64,000 nucleotides of DNA from SHZI01 sp963802215 (GTDB lineage Bacteria; Pseudomonadota; Gammaproteobacteria; Steroidobacterales; GCA-2729495), in NCBI GenBank assembly GCA_963802215.1, contig CAWDHQ010000001.1, forward strand, positions 992,001 to 1,056,000, in the 5' to 3' direction. Every line of letters starts with the position of its first letter. The stretch's first letter is position 1. Shown one piece after another: positions 33,432 through 41,597 of the stretch. A model generated the notes under the pieces. It was not told the origin of the DNA, made no database searches, and saw nothing but the letters and a program-made list of their open reading frames with translations. The position numbers and the translations under genes are program-made.

Positions 33432-33507
33432 TGGTGGGCCGTGTAGGACTTGAACCTACAACCAATGGATTAAGAGTCCACTGCTCTACCAATTGAGCTA
33501 ACGACCC
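33432..33507 (-). tRNA. tRNA-Lys (CTT)
   Basis: The 76-nt gene has acceptor GGGTCGT/ACGGCCC with one G-T pair, anticodon loop CTCTTAA (anticodon CTT), a normal T arm and an encoded CCA. It is the fourth gene of the Pro-Arg-His-Lys string. Confidence 0.96.
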
Positions 33508-33516
33508 GCCGGGGAA

Positions 33517-33538
33517 TCGCGCCTGAAGGCGCTCCTAC
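33517..33538. repeat. REP-like 22-mer, copy B
   Basis: This sequence is identical over 22 bases to 15772-15793 (core GCGCCTGAAGGCGC then TCCTAC) and lies in the spacer between tRNA-Lys and tRNA-His, a typical extragenic place for such elements. Confidence 0.7.
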
Positions 33539-33547
33539 AAGGCACTC

Positions 33548-33577
33548 CGGCACGGCACGGCACGGCACGGCACGGCA
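33548..33577. repeat. Pentanucleotide tandem repeat (CGGCA)6
   Basis: Six exact copies of CGGCA follow each other in the spacer between tRNA-Lys and tRNA-His, ten bases after the REP-like element. It is a simple-sequence repeat prone to slippage; no function is evident. Confidence 0.85.
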
Positions 33578-33583
33578 CGAAGT

Positions 33584-33660
33584 TGGGGTGGACGATGGGG
33601 CTCGAACCCACGACCACCGGAATCACAATCCGGTGCTCTACCAACTGAGCTACGCCCACC
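33584..33660 (-). tRNA. tRNA-His (GTG)
   Basis: The 77-nt gene has anticodon loop TTGTGAT (anticodon GTG). The 5' end carries the extra G at position -1 (GGTGGGCG), paired with C73 before the encoded CCA, as required for tRNA-His. Confidence 0.96.
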
Positions 33661-33677
33661 ATTGACCGGTCTCGTTA

Positions 33678-33754
33678 TGGCGCGCCTGGCAGGACTCGAA
33701 CCTGCAGCCCCCGGCTTAGAAGGCCGGTGCTCTGTCCGGTTGAGCTACAGGCGC
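33678..33754 (-). tRNA. tRNA-Arg (TCT)
   Basis: The 77-nt gene has acceptor GCGCCTG/CAGGCGC, anticodon loop CTTCTAA (anticodon TCT, reads AGA), a normal T arm and an encoded CCA. Confidence 0.96.
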
Positions 33755-33800
33755 TCCGCCTCGCCGGGAGCCGGCCCCACGATCTCGCCAGGGGGCCGGG

Positions 33801-33877
33801 TGGTCGGGGCAGACGGATTCGAACCGCCGACCCTCTGCTCCCAAAGCAGATGCGCTACCAGACTGCGCCATGCCCCG
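33801..33877 (-). tRNA. tRNA-Pro (TGG)
   Basis: The 77-nt gene has acceptor CGGGGCA/TGCCCCG, anticodon loop TTTGGGA (anticodon TGG), a normal T arm and an encoded CCA. It is the first gene of the tRNA operon. Confidence 0.96.
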
Positions 33878-33896
33878 AACTGTTCCCGGCGCCGGC

Positions 33897-33902
33897 ATTA
33901 TA
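33897..33902 (-). promoter_or_regulatory. -10 box of the Pro-Arg-His-Lys tRNA operon
   Basis: A perfect TATAAT on the minus strand lies 20 bases before the tRNA-Pro 5' end. A strongly GC-rich discriminator (GCCGGCGCC) follows, the form linked to stringent control of stable RNA genes. The -35 match is poor. Confidence 0.6.
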
Positions 33903-34002
33903 GCGGTCTGGCCGGCGCGACGGGCCACTGATCGGGGTCGCGATGATAAGGACCGCAGGGGACAGCGTCAATTTGGCGCCCCGTGATAAGGTGTCGGCCG
34001 CC

Positions 34003-34890
34003 ATGACCGCCCGCCTGATTGACGGCAAATCCATTGCCAGCGAGCTCCGCAGCGCACTTCGCGAGCGGATCGCTGACCGGCAGCGAGCCGGCCACCGCGC
34101 CCCCGGCCTGGCGGTGGTCCTGGTCGGCGACGACCCGGCCTCCAGGATCTATGTGCGCAACAAGCGGATGGCCTGCAATGAAGTGGGCATCATGTCACGG
34201 GACTACGACCTGCCCGTAACCACCGGGGAGGCCGAGATACTGGCCCTGATCGACCGTCTGAATGCCGATCCGCAGATCGACGGCATCCTGGTGCAGTTGC
34301 CCCTCCCCGCCCACGTCAGTGAAATTGCCGTCATCGAGCGCATCGATCCCATCAAGGACGTCGACGGCTTTCACCCCTATACCGTCGGGCGCCTGTGCCA
34401 GCGGATCCCGGTCCTGCGCCCCGCCACGCCCTACGGGGTGATGACCCTCCTCCGGCACATCGGCGTCCCGGTAAAGGGGCAGCACGCGGTGGTGGTCGGG
34501 GCGTCGAATCACGTGGGCCGGCCGCTGGCGCTGGAACTGCTTCTGGCCGGTGCGACGATCACGGTCTGTCACCGCTTCACGAAAGATCTCAGACGGCACG
34601 TCGGCGAGGCCGATATCCTGTCGGTCGCGGCGGGCAAGGCGGGGCTGATCCCCGGCGACTGGATCAAGCCCGGTGCTGTCGTGCTGGACGTTGGTATCAG
34701 CCGCCTGGCTGACGGGAAGCTCGCCGGCGATGTGCAGTTCGACGAGGCCCGGAAGCGGGCCAGCTGGATCACGCCCGTCCCCGGGGGCGTGGGGCCGATG
34801 ACCATCGCAATGTTGCTGGAGAACACGCTGACCGCGGCGATCTCCGGACCCGCCCTGCTCCAGGCGCGGGAACTGGAAACCGGCGGCTAG
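34003..34890 (+). CDS. folD: Methylenetetrahydrofolate dehydrogenase / cyclohydrolase
   Basis: From the ATG at 34003 the protein has 295 residues. Tyr50 and Lys54 (SRIYVRNK) match the catalytic pair of E. coli FolD, and PLPAHV, KDVDGFHPYTVG and TPVPGGVGPMTIAMLLENT are family signatures. It makes 10-formyl-THF from methylene-THF using NADP. An in-frame ATG at 33943 adds 20 residues outside the family. It is divergent from the tRNA operon and 24 bases upstream of the cyclophilin gene. Confidence 0.97.
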   Translation: MTARLIDGKSIASELRSALRERIADRQRAGHRAPGLAVVLVGDDPASRIYVRNKRMACNEVGIMSRDYDLPVTTGEAEILALIDRLNADPQIDGILVQLPLPAHVSEIAVIERIDPIKDVDGFHPYTVGRLCQRIPVLRPATPYGVMTLLRHIGVPVKGQHAVVVGASNHVGRPLALELLLAGATITVCHRFTKDLRRHVGEADILSVAAGKAGLIPGDWIKPGAVVLDVGISRLADGKLAGDVQFDEARKRASWITPVPGGVGPMTIAMLLENTLTAAISGPALLQARELETGG

Positions 34891-34914
34891 GGCCAATCCG
34901 GCCGGAGACGAACC

Positions 34915-35499
34915 ATGAACTGCACCAGACGCCTTCTCCTCTCCCTCTGCCTTGCGGCCTCCGCCGGGCTGGCGCCAGTCGTCGGAGCCGAGCCCACGCA
35001 GGTGAAGATCGAAACGTCGGCCGGCGATTTTGTCGTCCAGCTGGATGAGGACCGTGCCCCCCTCACCGTCGCCAACTTCCTCCAGTACGTCAGCGATGGC
35101 TTCTACGACGGCACGATCTTCCACCGGGTCGTCAACGGTTTCGTGATCCAGGGCGGCGGCTACACGCCGGACATGACCCTGAAGCCGCCGCGCCCGGGAC
35201 TGGTCAATGAATCCGGCAATGGCCTGACGAACAAGCGGGGCTCCGTGGCCATGGCCCGGACCGCCGAACCGCACTCCGCCGATTCGCAGTTCTACGTCAA
35301 TCTCGCCGACAATCTCGCACTCGACCCGAAGCCGACGCGCTGGGGCTACGCCGTGTTCGGGGAGGTCGTCCAGGGCCTGGAAGTTGTCGACGAAATCGGC
35401 CACCGGGTTACCGGCAACAAGGCCGGCATGCAGGACGTTCCGTCGGAACCCGTCATCATCCGCAAGGTCACGGTCCTGAAGACCCCCGTGGCGAGATGA
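34915..35499 (+). CDS. Periplasmic cyclophilin-type peptidyl-prolyl isomerase
   Basis: The 194-residue protein has a signal peptide (about residues 1-23, MNCTRRLLLSLCLAASAGLA with cleavage near VVGAEP), followed by a short bacterial cyclophilin domain: TIFHRVVNGFVIQGGG near residues 70-86, SVAMARTAEPHSADSQFYVNL and GYAVFGEVVQGLEVVD. It is PpiA-like in location but resembles PpiB in length of the core. A Cys at residue 3 is too early to be a lipobox. The stop overlaps lpxH by 4 bases, the usual ppi-lpxH linkage. Confidence 0.93.
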   Translation: MNCTRRLLLSLCLAASAGLAPVVGAEPTQVKIETSAGDFVVQLDEDRAPLTVANFLQYVSDGFYDGTIFHRVVNGFVIQGGGYTPDMTLKPPRPGLVNESGNGLTNKRGSVAMARTAEPHSADSQFYVNLADNLALDPKPTRWGYAVFGEVVQGLEVVDEIGHRVTGNKAGMQDVPSEPVIIRKVTVLKTPVAR

Positions 35500-36221
35500 C
35501 AGCCCTTTTCGTTTCCGACCTGCACCTCGACGCCTCCAGGCCTGCCGCCACCCACTGCTTCCTGCGCTTTCTCGCAGGTCCGGCCCGCGATGCGGGCAAC
35601 CTGTACATCCTGGGCGACCTCTTCGAGGCCTGGACCGGTGACGATGCTGCTGGCCCGCACGAGCAGGAAATCCTCGCCGCCCTGCGCCGCTACACGGGCA
35701 CCGGCCGGCACTGCCTTTTTCTGCGCGGAAACCGGGACTTTCTCGTCGGAACCCGCTTCGCCGCGGAGACCGGTGCCACCCTGCTGCCGGACGAGGCCCC
35801 AGCAGATCTCGAGGGAACCCGCGCACTGCTCATGCACGGCGACACGCTCTGCACCGACGATCACGCGTATCAGCAGTACCGGCGCCTGGTCCATCGCCCG
35901 GCCGTGCAGGCGTTCTACCTGGGTTTGCCAGTCCGGCTTCGATCCGGCATTGCAGCCTGGGCAAGGAGCCGCAGCATGGCGGCGAATGCCGGCAAGCCCC
36001 CCGCCATCATGGACGTCAATCCGACGGCCGTGGAGGACGCCATGCGCCGGCATCGGGTACGGCTACTGATTCACGGTCACACGCACCGGCCGGCCGTGCA
36101 CGCGCTGGAGTTCGACGGGCAGCTGGCTCGCCGCATCGTCCTCGGCGACTGGTACACCCAGGGCAGTGTGCTGCAGTGGACGGCCGCTGGCCCCGAACTC
36201 CGTACGCTTGCGTTCGACTGA
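35496..36221 (+). CDS. lpxH: UDP-2,3-diacylglucosamine pyrophosphatase
   Basis: The 241-residue calcineurin-like phosphoesterase has all metal motifs: SDLHLD (Asp8, His10), GDLFEAWTGDD, RGNRDF, MHGDTLC and HGHTHRP. It removes UMP from UDP-2,3-diacylglucosamine to give lipid X in lipid A synthesis, so the cell has a classical outer membrane. Length equals E. coli LpxH (240). It is convergent with the kinase gene, nine bases apart. Confidence 0.96.
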   Translation: MTALFVSDLHLDASRPAATHCFLRFLAGPARDAGNLYILGDLFEAWTGDDAAGPHEQEILAALRRYTGTGRHCLFLRGNRDFLVGTRFAAETGATLLPDEAPADLEGTRALLMHGDTLCTDDHAYQQYRRLVHRPAVQAFYLGLPVRLRSGIAAWARSRSMAANAGKPPAIMDVNPTAVEDAMRRHRVRLLIHGHTHRPAVHALEFDGQLARRIVLGDWYTQGSVLQWTAAGPELRTLAFD

Positions 36222-36230
36222 GACGCCGGC

Positions 36231-37448
36231 TCAGGCGGCCGGTTGCCAGGCCAGCAGTTCCTCGACAGTCTGGAACCGGTCGGCAGGCTCCTTGGCCAGC
36301 ATGCGCTGGATCAGGGGCTGGAACTCCCGGAGGGACGTGGGCAGTCCGGGAACCGGGGCCTGCCGATGCCTGACGATCACGGCCATGGCGGTATCGCCGT
36401 CGAAAGGCTTGGACCCCGTGAGCATCTCGTAGAAGATCACCCCAAGGCTGTAGATGTCACCGCGGACATCGACCGGCTCGCCATGCCCCTGCTCCGGGCT
36501 CATGTAGTACGGCGTGCCAAATATCGCGCCGGCGCCGGTGACCTCGCCCTGCAGTGCCACCTGCTTGGCAAGGCCGAAATCGATCAGCGCGAGGGAGCCA
36601 TCGTCGCGAAACAGCACGTTGGTGGGCTTCAGGTCGCGATGCAGGATCCCGGCGGCGTGGAGGACGCCCAGGGCGCCAGCGATGTCCCGCATCAGGCGGT
36701 AGGCCTCGTAACGGTCCATGCCGGCGCCGATTCGCCTCTTCAGGCTGCCTCCCCCGCAGTACTCCATTGCGATGTAGGCGTGATCGTCCGCAACGCCGAA
36801 ATCGTGTATCCGCACCACGTTCGGGTGATCCAGGCGCGCAACGAGCTCGTACTCGCGCAGGAACCGGTCCAGGATCTTGCCCGTGGAAGAATCCGCGAGC
36901 TGGTGCAGGACCTTCAGTACCAGCTGCCGTTCGGAACTGCGCTGGCGGGCGAGATAGACCGTGGCAATCTCACCGTTCGCCAGCTTGCGGACGATCTCGT
37001 AATTGCGCGGTATCGGCTCGCGGACACCGCTGACCGAGGGATCAGCCGGGGCGCCTCCCGCCGTGGAGGGCCGCCCCGGCGCCTTGAGAGCCTCCTCGAT
37101 GGCTTCGACGAGCCGCGCGTTGCTCAGGCCGGGCTTGCCCACGTATTCATCCGCCCCCGCTTTCACGGCCGCCACCACCTGGCGCTCGTCGCCGTTGCCG
37201 ACGACCACGATCGGGGGAAAGCGCGGCAGCGCGCGGAACTGCCTCACCCAGTCGACCACGTCGCCGCGGCCGCACGGGTGACCCAGCAGGATCACGTCGT
37301 TGCCGGCCCCGGAGAAGGCCTCCGGAAGCCGGCCGGACAGCAGCGGGTCGTACTCGCGGATGACCGCGTCGGGCCAGCGGGTGGCCACATGGTGCGAGAG
37401 CAGCCGACGATAGTCGGCGTGGTCGTCGATGATGAGGAACTTGAGCAG
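36231..37448 (-). CDS. Ser/Thr protein kinase with degenerate N-terminal receiver domain
   Basis: The kinase half (from IPRNYEIVRKLANGEIATVYLA) has all active-site parts: LVLKVL Lys, HRDLKPTNVL, DFGLAK and GTPYYMSPEQ. In front is a receiver-like domain ending ADEYVGKPG with the conserved Lys, but the phospho-Asp position reads DVILLGHPCG, with Gly in place of Asp. The only GTG start (37388) lies inside the receiver; the frame continues upstream as FLIIDDHADYRRLLSHH, the missing first strand with the acidic pair. No ATG, GTG or TTG precedes it, so the CTG at 37448, five bases past the purF stop, is proposed as start. No membrane span is present, so it is cytoplasmic. Its targets are unknown. 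Confidence 0.82.
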   Translation of the reverse strand: MLKFLIIDDHADYRRLLSHHVATRWPDAVIREYDPLLSGRLPEAFSGAGNDVILLGHPCGRGDVVDWVRQFRALPRFPPIVVVGNGDERQVVAAVKAGADEYVGKPGLSNARLVEAIEEALKAPGRPSTAGGAPADPSVSGVREPIPRNYEIVRKLANGEIATVYLARQRSSERQLVLKVLHQLADSSTGKILDRFLREYELVARLDHPNVVRIHDFGVADDHAYIAMEYCGGGSLKRRIGAGMDRYEAYRLMRDIAGALGVLHAAGILHRDLKPTNVLFRDDGSLALIDFGLAKQVALQGEVTGAGAIFGTPYYMSPEQGHGEPVDVRGDIYSLGVIFYEMLTGSKPFDGDTAMAVIVRHRQAPVPGLPTSLREFQPLIQRMLAKEPADRFQTVEELLAWQPAA

Positions 37449-37453
37449 AGGGT

Positions 37454-39016
37454 CTAACCGGCGCGCACACGCGACCCGGGTGTCAGGGGCGTGACGCCGC
37501 CTCCTTCCGGGTCGCGGAACTCAACCGGCCCGCGGCGTTTCCTGCCCTCACGCTGGCTCTTGGCCCGGTCGGAACGTTCCTGCTCGAGGCGCGCCAGGTA
37601 CTCGGGACTCACGTCACCCGTGACGTAGTGGCCCGAAAAGCAGGAGGTGTCGAAGTGCGTGATGTCACCGTTGTCGTAACGCACGGCGCGTATCAGGTCT
37701 TCCAGGTCCTGGTAAACCAGCCAGTCGGCACCGATCAACTCCTGAACCTGCTGCTCGGTGCGGCCGTGGGCAACGAGCTCGCTGGCTGCCGGCATGTCGA
37801 TGCCATAGACGTTTGGATACCGGACCGGCGGCGACGCCGAGGCAAAATAGACACGCCGCGCCCCCGCTTCCCGTGCCATCTCGATGATCTGCCGCGACGT
37901 CGTCCCGCGCACCACGGAGTCATCCACCAGCAGGACGTTCTTGTCGCGAAACTCCAGGTCGATGGCGTTGAGCTTGCGCCGGACCGACTGCCGTCGCTGG
38001 TCCTGTCCCGGCATGATGAACGTTCGGCCGATATACCGGTTCTTGATGAACCCCTCCCGGTACTTCACGCCAAGCCGGTGCGCGACCTCGAGGGCACTGG
38101 TGCGACTCGAGTCGGGTATCGGGATCACGACGTCGATGTCGTGACTGGGGCGCTCGCGGAGGATCTTGTCGGCAAGCCGCTCGCCCATCCGCAGGCGGGA
38201 CTTGTAGACGGAGATCCTGTCGATGATGGAATCCGGCCGGGCGAAGTAGACGTACTCGAAGATGCACGGGGTATAGCTGCGCCGTGCACCACACTGCTGG
38301 CTGTGGAGAGTGCCGTCGCTCTCGATGATGACAGCCTCGCCGGGCAGGATGTCCCGAACCACTTCGAAGTCGAGCGCATCCATCGCCACGCTTTCGGAGG
38401 CAACCATGTGCTCGATGCCACCCTCGGTCTCCCGCCGCCCCATCACCAGGGGGCGGATGCCGTGGGGGTCGCGGAATGCCACGATGCCATAGCCGATAAC
38501 GAGCGCCACGACGGCGTATCCGCCCCGGCAGCGACGGTGGACCGCGGCCACCGCGGCGAAGATGGCCTTGGGGGTGAGCCGCTCGGTGTCCTGACACTGC
38601 AGTTCGTGCGCAAATACGTTCAGCAATGCCTCGGTGTCGGAGCCCGTGTTCAGGTGACGCCGGTCCTGCTGGACCAGCAGCTCCTTCAGCTCATCGGAAT
38701 TGGTGAGATTACCGTTGTGCGCGAGGCCGATGCCGTAGGGGGAATTCACGTAGAACGGCTGGGCCTCGGACGAATTCAGCGTGCCTGCTGTGGGGTAGCG
38801 ACAGTGGCCAATGCCGATGTTGCCCCGGAGTTCCTCCATGTGCCGCTGCTGGAAGACGTCGCTCACCAGGCCATTCTTCTTGCGGGTGCAGAGCGTGCCG
38901 TTCGAGTCGGTCATGATGCCGGCCGCGTCCTGCCCGCGGTGCTGGAGGACAGTCAGAGCATCATAAATCGCCTGATTGACAGGCCGATGGCCGACGATGC
39001 CAACAATGCCACACAC
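37454..39016 (-). CDS. purF: Amidophosphoribosyltransferase
   Basis: The 520-residue protein begins MCGIVGIVGHR, so Cys2 becomes the N-terminal glutaminase nucleophile after Met removal. HRGQDAAGI, the YCRYPTAGT-like CRYPTAGTLNS and the PRPP-binding VLLVDDSVVRGTTS are all present. It commits PRPP to purine synthesis. The cvpA-purF link, here with one base between, is conserved. The C-terminal tail (after residue 490) is basic and specific to this lineage. Confidence 0.98.
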   Translation of the reverse strand: MCGIVGIVGHRPVNQAIYDALTVLQHRGQDAAGIMTDSNGTLCTRKKNGLVSDVFQQRHMEELRGNIGIGHCRYPTAGTLNSSEAQPFYVNSPYGIGLAHNGNLTNSDELKELLVQQDRRHLNTGSDTEALLNVFAHELQCQDTERLTPKAIFAAVAAVHRRCRGGYAVVALVIGYGIVAFRDPHGIRPLVMGRRETEGGIEHMVASESVAMDALDFEVVRDILPGEAVIIESDGTLHSQQCGARRSYTPCIFEYVYFARPDSIIDRISVYKSRLRMGERLADKILRERPSHDIDVVIPIPDSSRTSALEVAHRLGVKYREGFIKNRYIGRTFIMPGQDQRRQSVRRKLNAIDLEFRDKNVLLVDDSVVRGTTSRQIIEMAREAGARRVYFASASPPVRYPNVYGIDMPAASELVAHGRTEQQVQELIGADWLVYQDLEDLIRAVRYDNGDITHFDTSCFSGHYVTGDVSPEYLARLEQERSDRAKSQREGRKRRGPVEFRDPEGGGVTPLTPGSRVRAG

Positions 39017-39017
39017 G

Positions 39018-39512
39018 CTAGAGCCGGACTCCCTGTTGTTTGGCCAGCTGCTCTTCCGCCACGTCCCGCAGTTCAGCCCCTACTGCGGCGGCATACGGTA
39101 GCAGCTTGGACTCGCGCCACCAAGGCTCGGCGCCAAACCCGCCGAGGTCCAGCGCCAGGACGAGGATTCCCGCCAGCAGGACGCCCCGGGCCAGACCGAA
39201 CAGCATGCCCAGGACCCGGTCAGTGCCCGTAATGACGCTACGCCGGACGAAGTAGGTGATGATCCAGGCCACGATGCTGCCGGCGAACAACACGCCCACG
39301 AACAACGCCAGCCGTCCTGCCCACAGCTGCCAGAGGGCATCGTCGAGCAGGCTGTCGAACAGCCGCGCCGCCTCAGACCCGAAACGGGCTGCGCACCAGA
39401 GCGCTGCCACCCAGATGACCAGGGAGAGCGCTTCCCTGATCAGGCCGCGGAGCACGCCCACCAGTCCCGACACCAGAACCATGCCGAGCAGGATGTAGTC
39501 GAAAGTGGTCAT
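39018..39512 (-). CDS. cvpA: CvpA family inner-membrane protein
   Basis: From the ATG at 39512 the protein has 164 residues (162 in E. coli), beginning MTTFDYILLGMVLVSGLVGVLRG and containing four hydrophobic spans. CvpA is needed for colicin V release in E. coli and is linked to envelope stress, but its mechanism is not known. It sits one base from purF, as in most gammaproteobacteria. A longer frame from 39560 was discarded as it adds a proline-rich stretch not found in the family. Confidence 0.94.
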   Translation of the reverse strand: MTTFDYILLGMVLVSGLVGVLRGLIREALSLVIWVAALWCAARFGSEAARLFDSLLDDALWQLWAGRLALFVGVLFAGSIVAWIITYFVRRSVITGTDRVLGMLFGLARGVLLAGILVLALDLGGFGAEPWWRESKLLPYAAAVGAELRDVAEEQLAKQQGVRL

Positions 39513-39568
39513 TTCAAGCCCGCAACCGGGCTGCATCCCTCGCGGCGGCGGGCAACGCACTGCCCGAC

Positions 39569-40216
39569 CTATTTTCGGCCAACCCTGCCACCCTTGAAGC
39601 CGGCTGCCGACAGGCGGACCGCGAGTGCCTCCGCGCCGGCCTTGTCTGGCTCCGGGCCGGCCCGGACGCGAAACAGGGTGCCGCTGGATCCACCGCCGCC
39701 CTGGACGGAGACACTGAAGCCCTTGCCCTTCACGTCGGCGGCCAGGCGGTCTGCATTCGCCCGGCTGGAGAAGCTGCCGAGCTGGACGATCCAGTCGCCA
39801 CCGCCGTCCCCCGGCTCCTTCGCCGCAGGCCCGGCCTCGGCGATCACCGTCTCCGGCACCGGCGGACGGGTGACTGGCGGTGTCGGGGTGGCGGGCGGCT
39901 GCTTCACCGGCACAGCGGCTCCGGGTTCCGGCGCTGGTGCGGGCGGCTCCTCGGCCGTGGGCGCGGGGTCCGGCCCGGCCTCTGCGGGCGGTTCCGGGGC
40001 GACCTCTGCCTGGCGCGGCGTCGGCACAGGCGGCTCGCGCTCGGGACCGTCCAGGCGAATCGTGTGGGTCCGCAGGTCGAGCTCTTCCTCGACCGCGGGA
40101 TGCCTGATGGTGGCACCGGAGTCAGGATTGCCATCGAGTATGGCCGGAACGACGAGCACCAGCACCGCGAGCAGGCACGCGGCCCCGACCATTCGTTCTG
40201 CGAGCTGGCGGTCCAT
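39569..40216 (-). CDS. dedD: DedD-like SPOR-domain cell-division protein
   Basis: The 215-residue protein has one N-terminal membrane span (residues 10-27, VGAACLLAVLVLVVPAIL), a long Pro/Ala/Glu linker (residues 50-130) and a C-terminal SPOR domain (WIVQLGSFSSRANADRLAADV ... GTLFRVRAGP) that binds denuded septal peptidoglycan. The folC-dedD-cvpA-purF order is conserved. It should localise to the division septum. Confidence 0.92.
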   Translation of the reverse strand: MDRQLAERMVGAACLLAVLVLVVPAILDGNPDSGATIRHPAVEEELDLRTHTIRLDGPEREPPVPTPRQAEVAPEPPAEAGPDPAPTAEEPPAPAPEPGAAVPVKQPPATPTPPVTRPPVPETVIAEAGPAAKEPGDGGGDWIVQLGSFSSRANADRLAADVKGKGFSVSVQGGGGSSGTLFRVRAGPEPDKAGAEALAVRLSAAGFKGGRVGRK

Positions 40217-40240
40217 GACGACTAACTTCCGGGACGGATT

Positions 40241-41536
40241 TCAGTATAAACCAAGCCACTGCAGGGCGGGCGCGACGATGCGGAAAGAACCGCAGACCAC
40301 GATCCGGCCCCCGGCGGGGGTCAGTTGCCGGGCCCGTTCGAATGCGCCGACCGGCGTGCCTGCCCAGGAGAACCCCGTAATGCCGGCCGACTCCAGGGCG
40401 TTCCGCATCAGCGCCTCCGGGCTGGCGCGCGGGTCATCCACGCCAGCAACGATCCAGCGCGTGCTGACATTGCGCAGTTCACTGACGAAGGCGGCTATGG
40501 CCTTGTCGGCCAGCAGTGCGAGGACGACCGTCACGTCACCCGCACCGCCAGCCGGCACCGGCAGCGTCGCCAGTTGTTCGCGCAACACGGCCGCAGCCTG
40601 GGGATTGTGCGCAACATCCAGGATCCACTCGTGCTCGCGCCGCACCACCTGGAACCGGCCGGGCGGGCTGGAGCGCAGCAACACCGGGTTCAGGAACGCC
40701 GCGGTCAGTTCCGGCACGGGGCTCACCCGCGCGAGAACCGCCAGGGCCACCGACGCGTTCCTGAACTGCGCCGGCGTCCAGTGCGGGGGGGAAACGAGGC
40801 GATCAATGCGCGACACCCCTCCGCTGCCGGGCCAGAACCAGGTCCAGCCACCGGCGGCGCCCCGGTCAAAGCCGAAGTCGTCGCCCAGCACGCACAGCTC
40901 GGCGCCAACCTCGGCAGCCCGCGCGGATATGGCAGCCGGCACCGGCGAGTCGCCGTAGAGCGCCAGCGAGCCCGCACGGAGGATGCCGGCCTTCTCAGTC
41001 GCGATCGACTCGATGGAATCGCCCAGCCACTCCTGGTGGTCCAGCCCGATGGTGGTGATCACCGCCACGTCCGCATCCAGTGCATTCACGGCGTCGAGGC
41101 GGCCGCCGAGCCCCACTTCCAGCAGCCAGGTGTCGCACCCCTCCTCCGCAAAGCACGCCAGCGCGGCGAGCGTACCGAACTCGAAGTAGGTCAGGGGAAC
41201 ACCGTCCCGGGCCGCCTCCACCCGCTCGAATGACCGGATCAATGGGCCATCCGCTACCGGCCGACCGCCGACGCGGATCCGCTCGTTGTAGTGCACGAGG
41301 TGCGGCGACGTGTAGAGACCGGGATTGCCACCGGCGGCCCGGAGCACGTCGTGCACCAGCGTGATCGTCGAGCCCTTGCCATTGGTTCCACCAATCGTGA
41401 TCACCCGGCCGGCCGGCGGCTGCAGTGCCAGCCGCCCCAGCACCGCGCGGACCCGGTCCAGACCGAGGTCAATGGGCCGGGCGCTGAGTGACTCTTGCCA
41501 CCGGAGCCAGTCGGTGACAGTTCGAGGCCGGGTCAT
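40241..41536 (-). CDS. folC: Bifunctional folylpolyglutamate synthase / dihydrofolate synthase
   Basis: The 431-residue Mur-ligase family enzyme has the ATP loop GGTNGKGST near residues 47-55, YTSPHLVHYNERI and LEVGLGGRLDAVNALD. It adds glutamate to dihydropteroate and to reduced folates. Length is near E. coli FolC (422). It follows accD in the conserved truA-accD-folC string. Confidence 0.97.
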   Translation of the reverse strand: MTRPRTVTDWLRWQESLSARPIDLGLDRVRAVLGRLALQPPAGRVITIGGTNGKGSTITLVHDVLRAAGGNPGLYTSPHLVHYNERIRVGGRPVADGPLIRSFERVEAARDGVPLTYFEFGTLAALACFAEEGCDTWLLEVGLGGRLDAVNALDADVAVITTIGLDHQEWLGDSIESIATEKAGILRAGSLALYGDSPVPAAISARAAEVGAELCVLGDDFGFDRGAAGGWTWFWPGSGGVSRIDRLVSPPHWTPAQFRNASVALAVLARVSPVPELTAAFLNPVLLRSSPPGRFQVVRREHEWILDVAHNPQAAAVLREQLATLPVPAGGAGDVTVVLALLADKAIAAFVSELRNVSTRWIVAGVDDPRASPEALMRNALESAGITGFSWAGTPVGAFERARQLTPAGGRIVVCGSFRIVAPALQWLGLY

Positions 41537-41597
41537 GGGAGAAGGGTTGCGGACAATTGCCGCGGGACGCGGGCCGGATGGATCCGGTCCGCGGTCG

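Noticed and set aside
33098..33877. The tRNA cluster as an integration site for a mobile element
   Set aside because: No integrase, duplicated tRNA 3' end or foreign gene block is present; neighbours are conserved core genes.
37388..37388. GTG at 37388 as the start of the Ser/Thr kinase
   Set aside because: It would remove the first strand and the acidic pair of the receiver domain, which are plainly encoded just upstream in the same frame.
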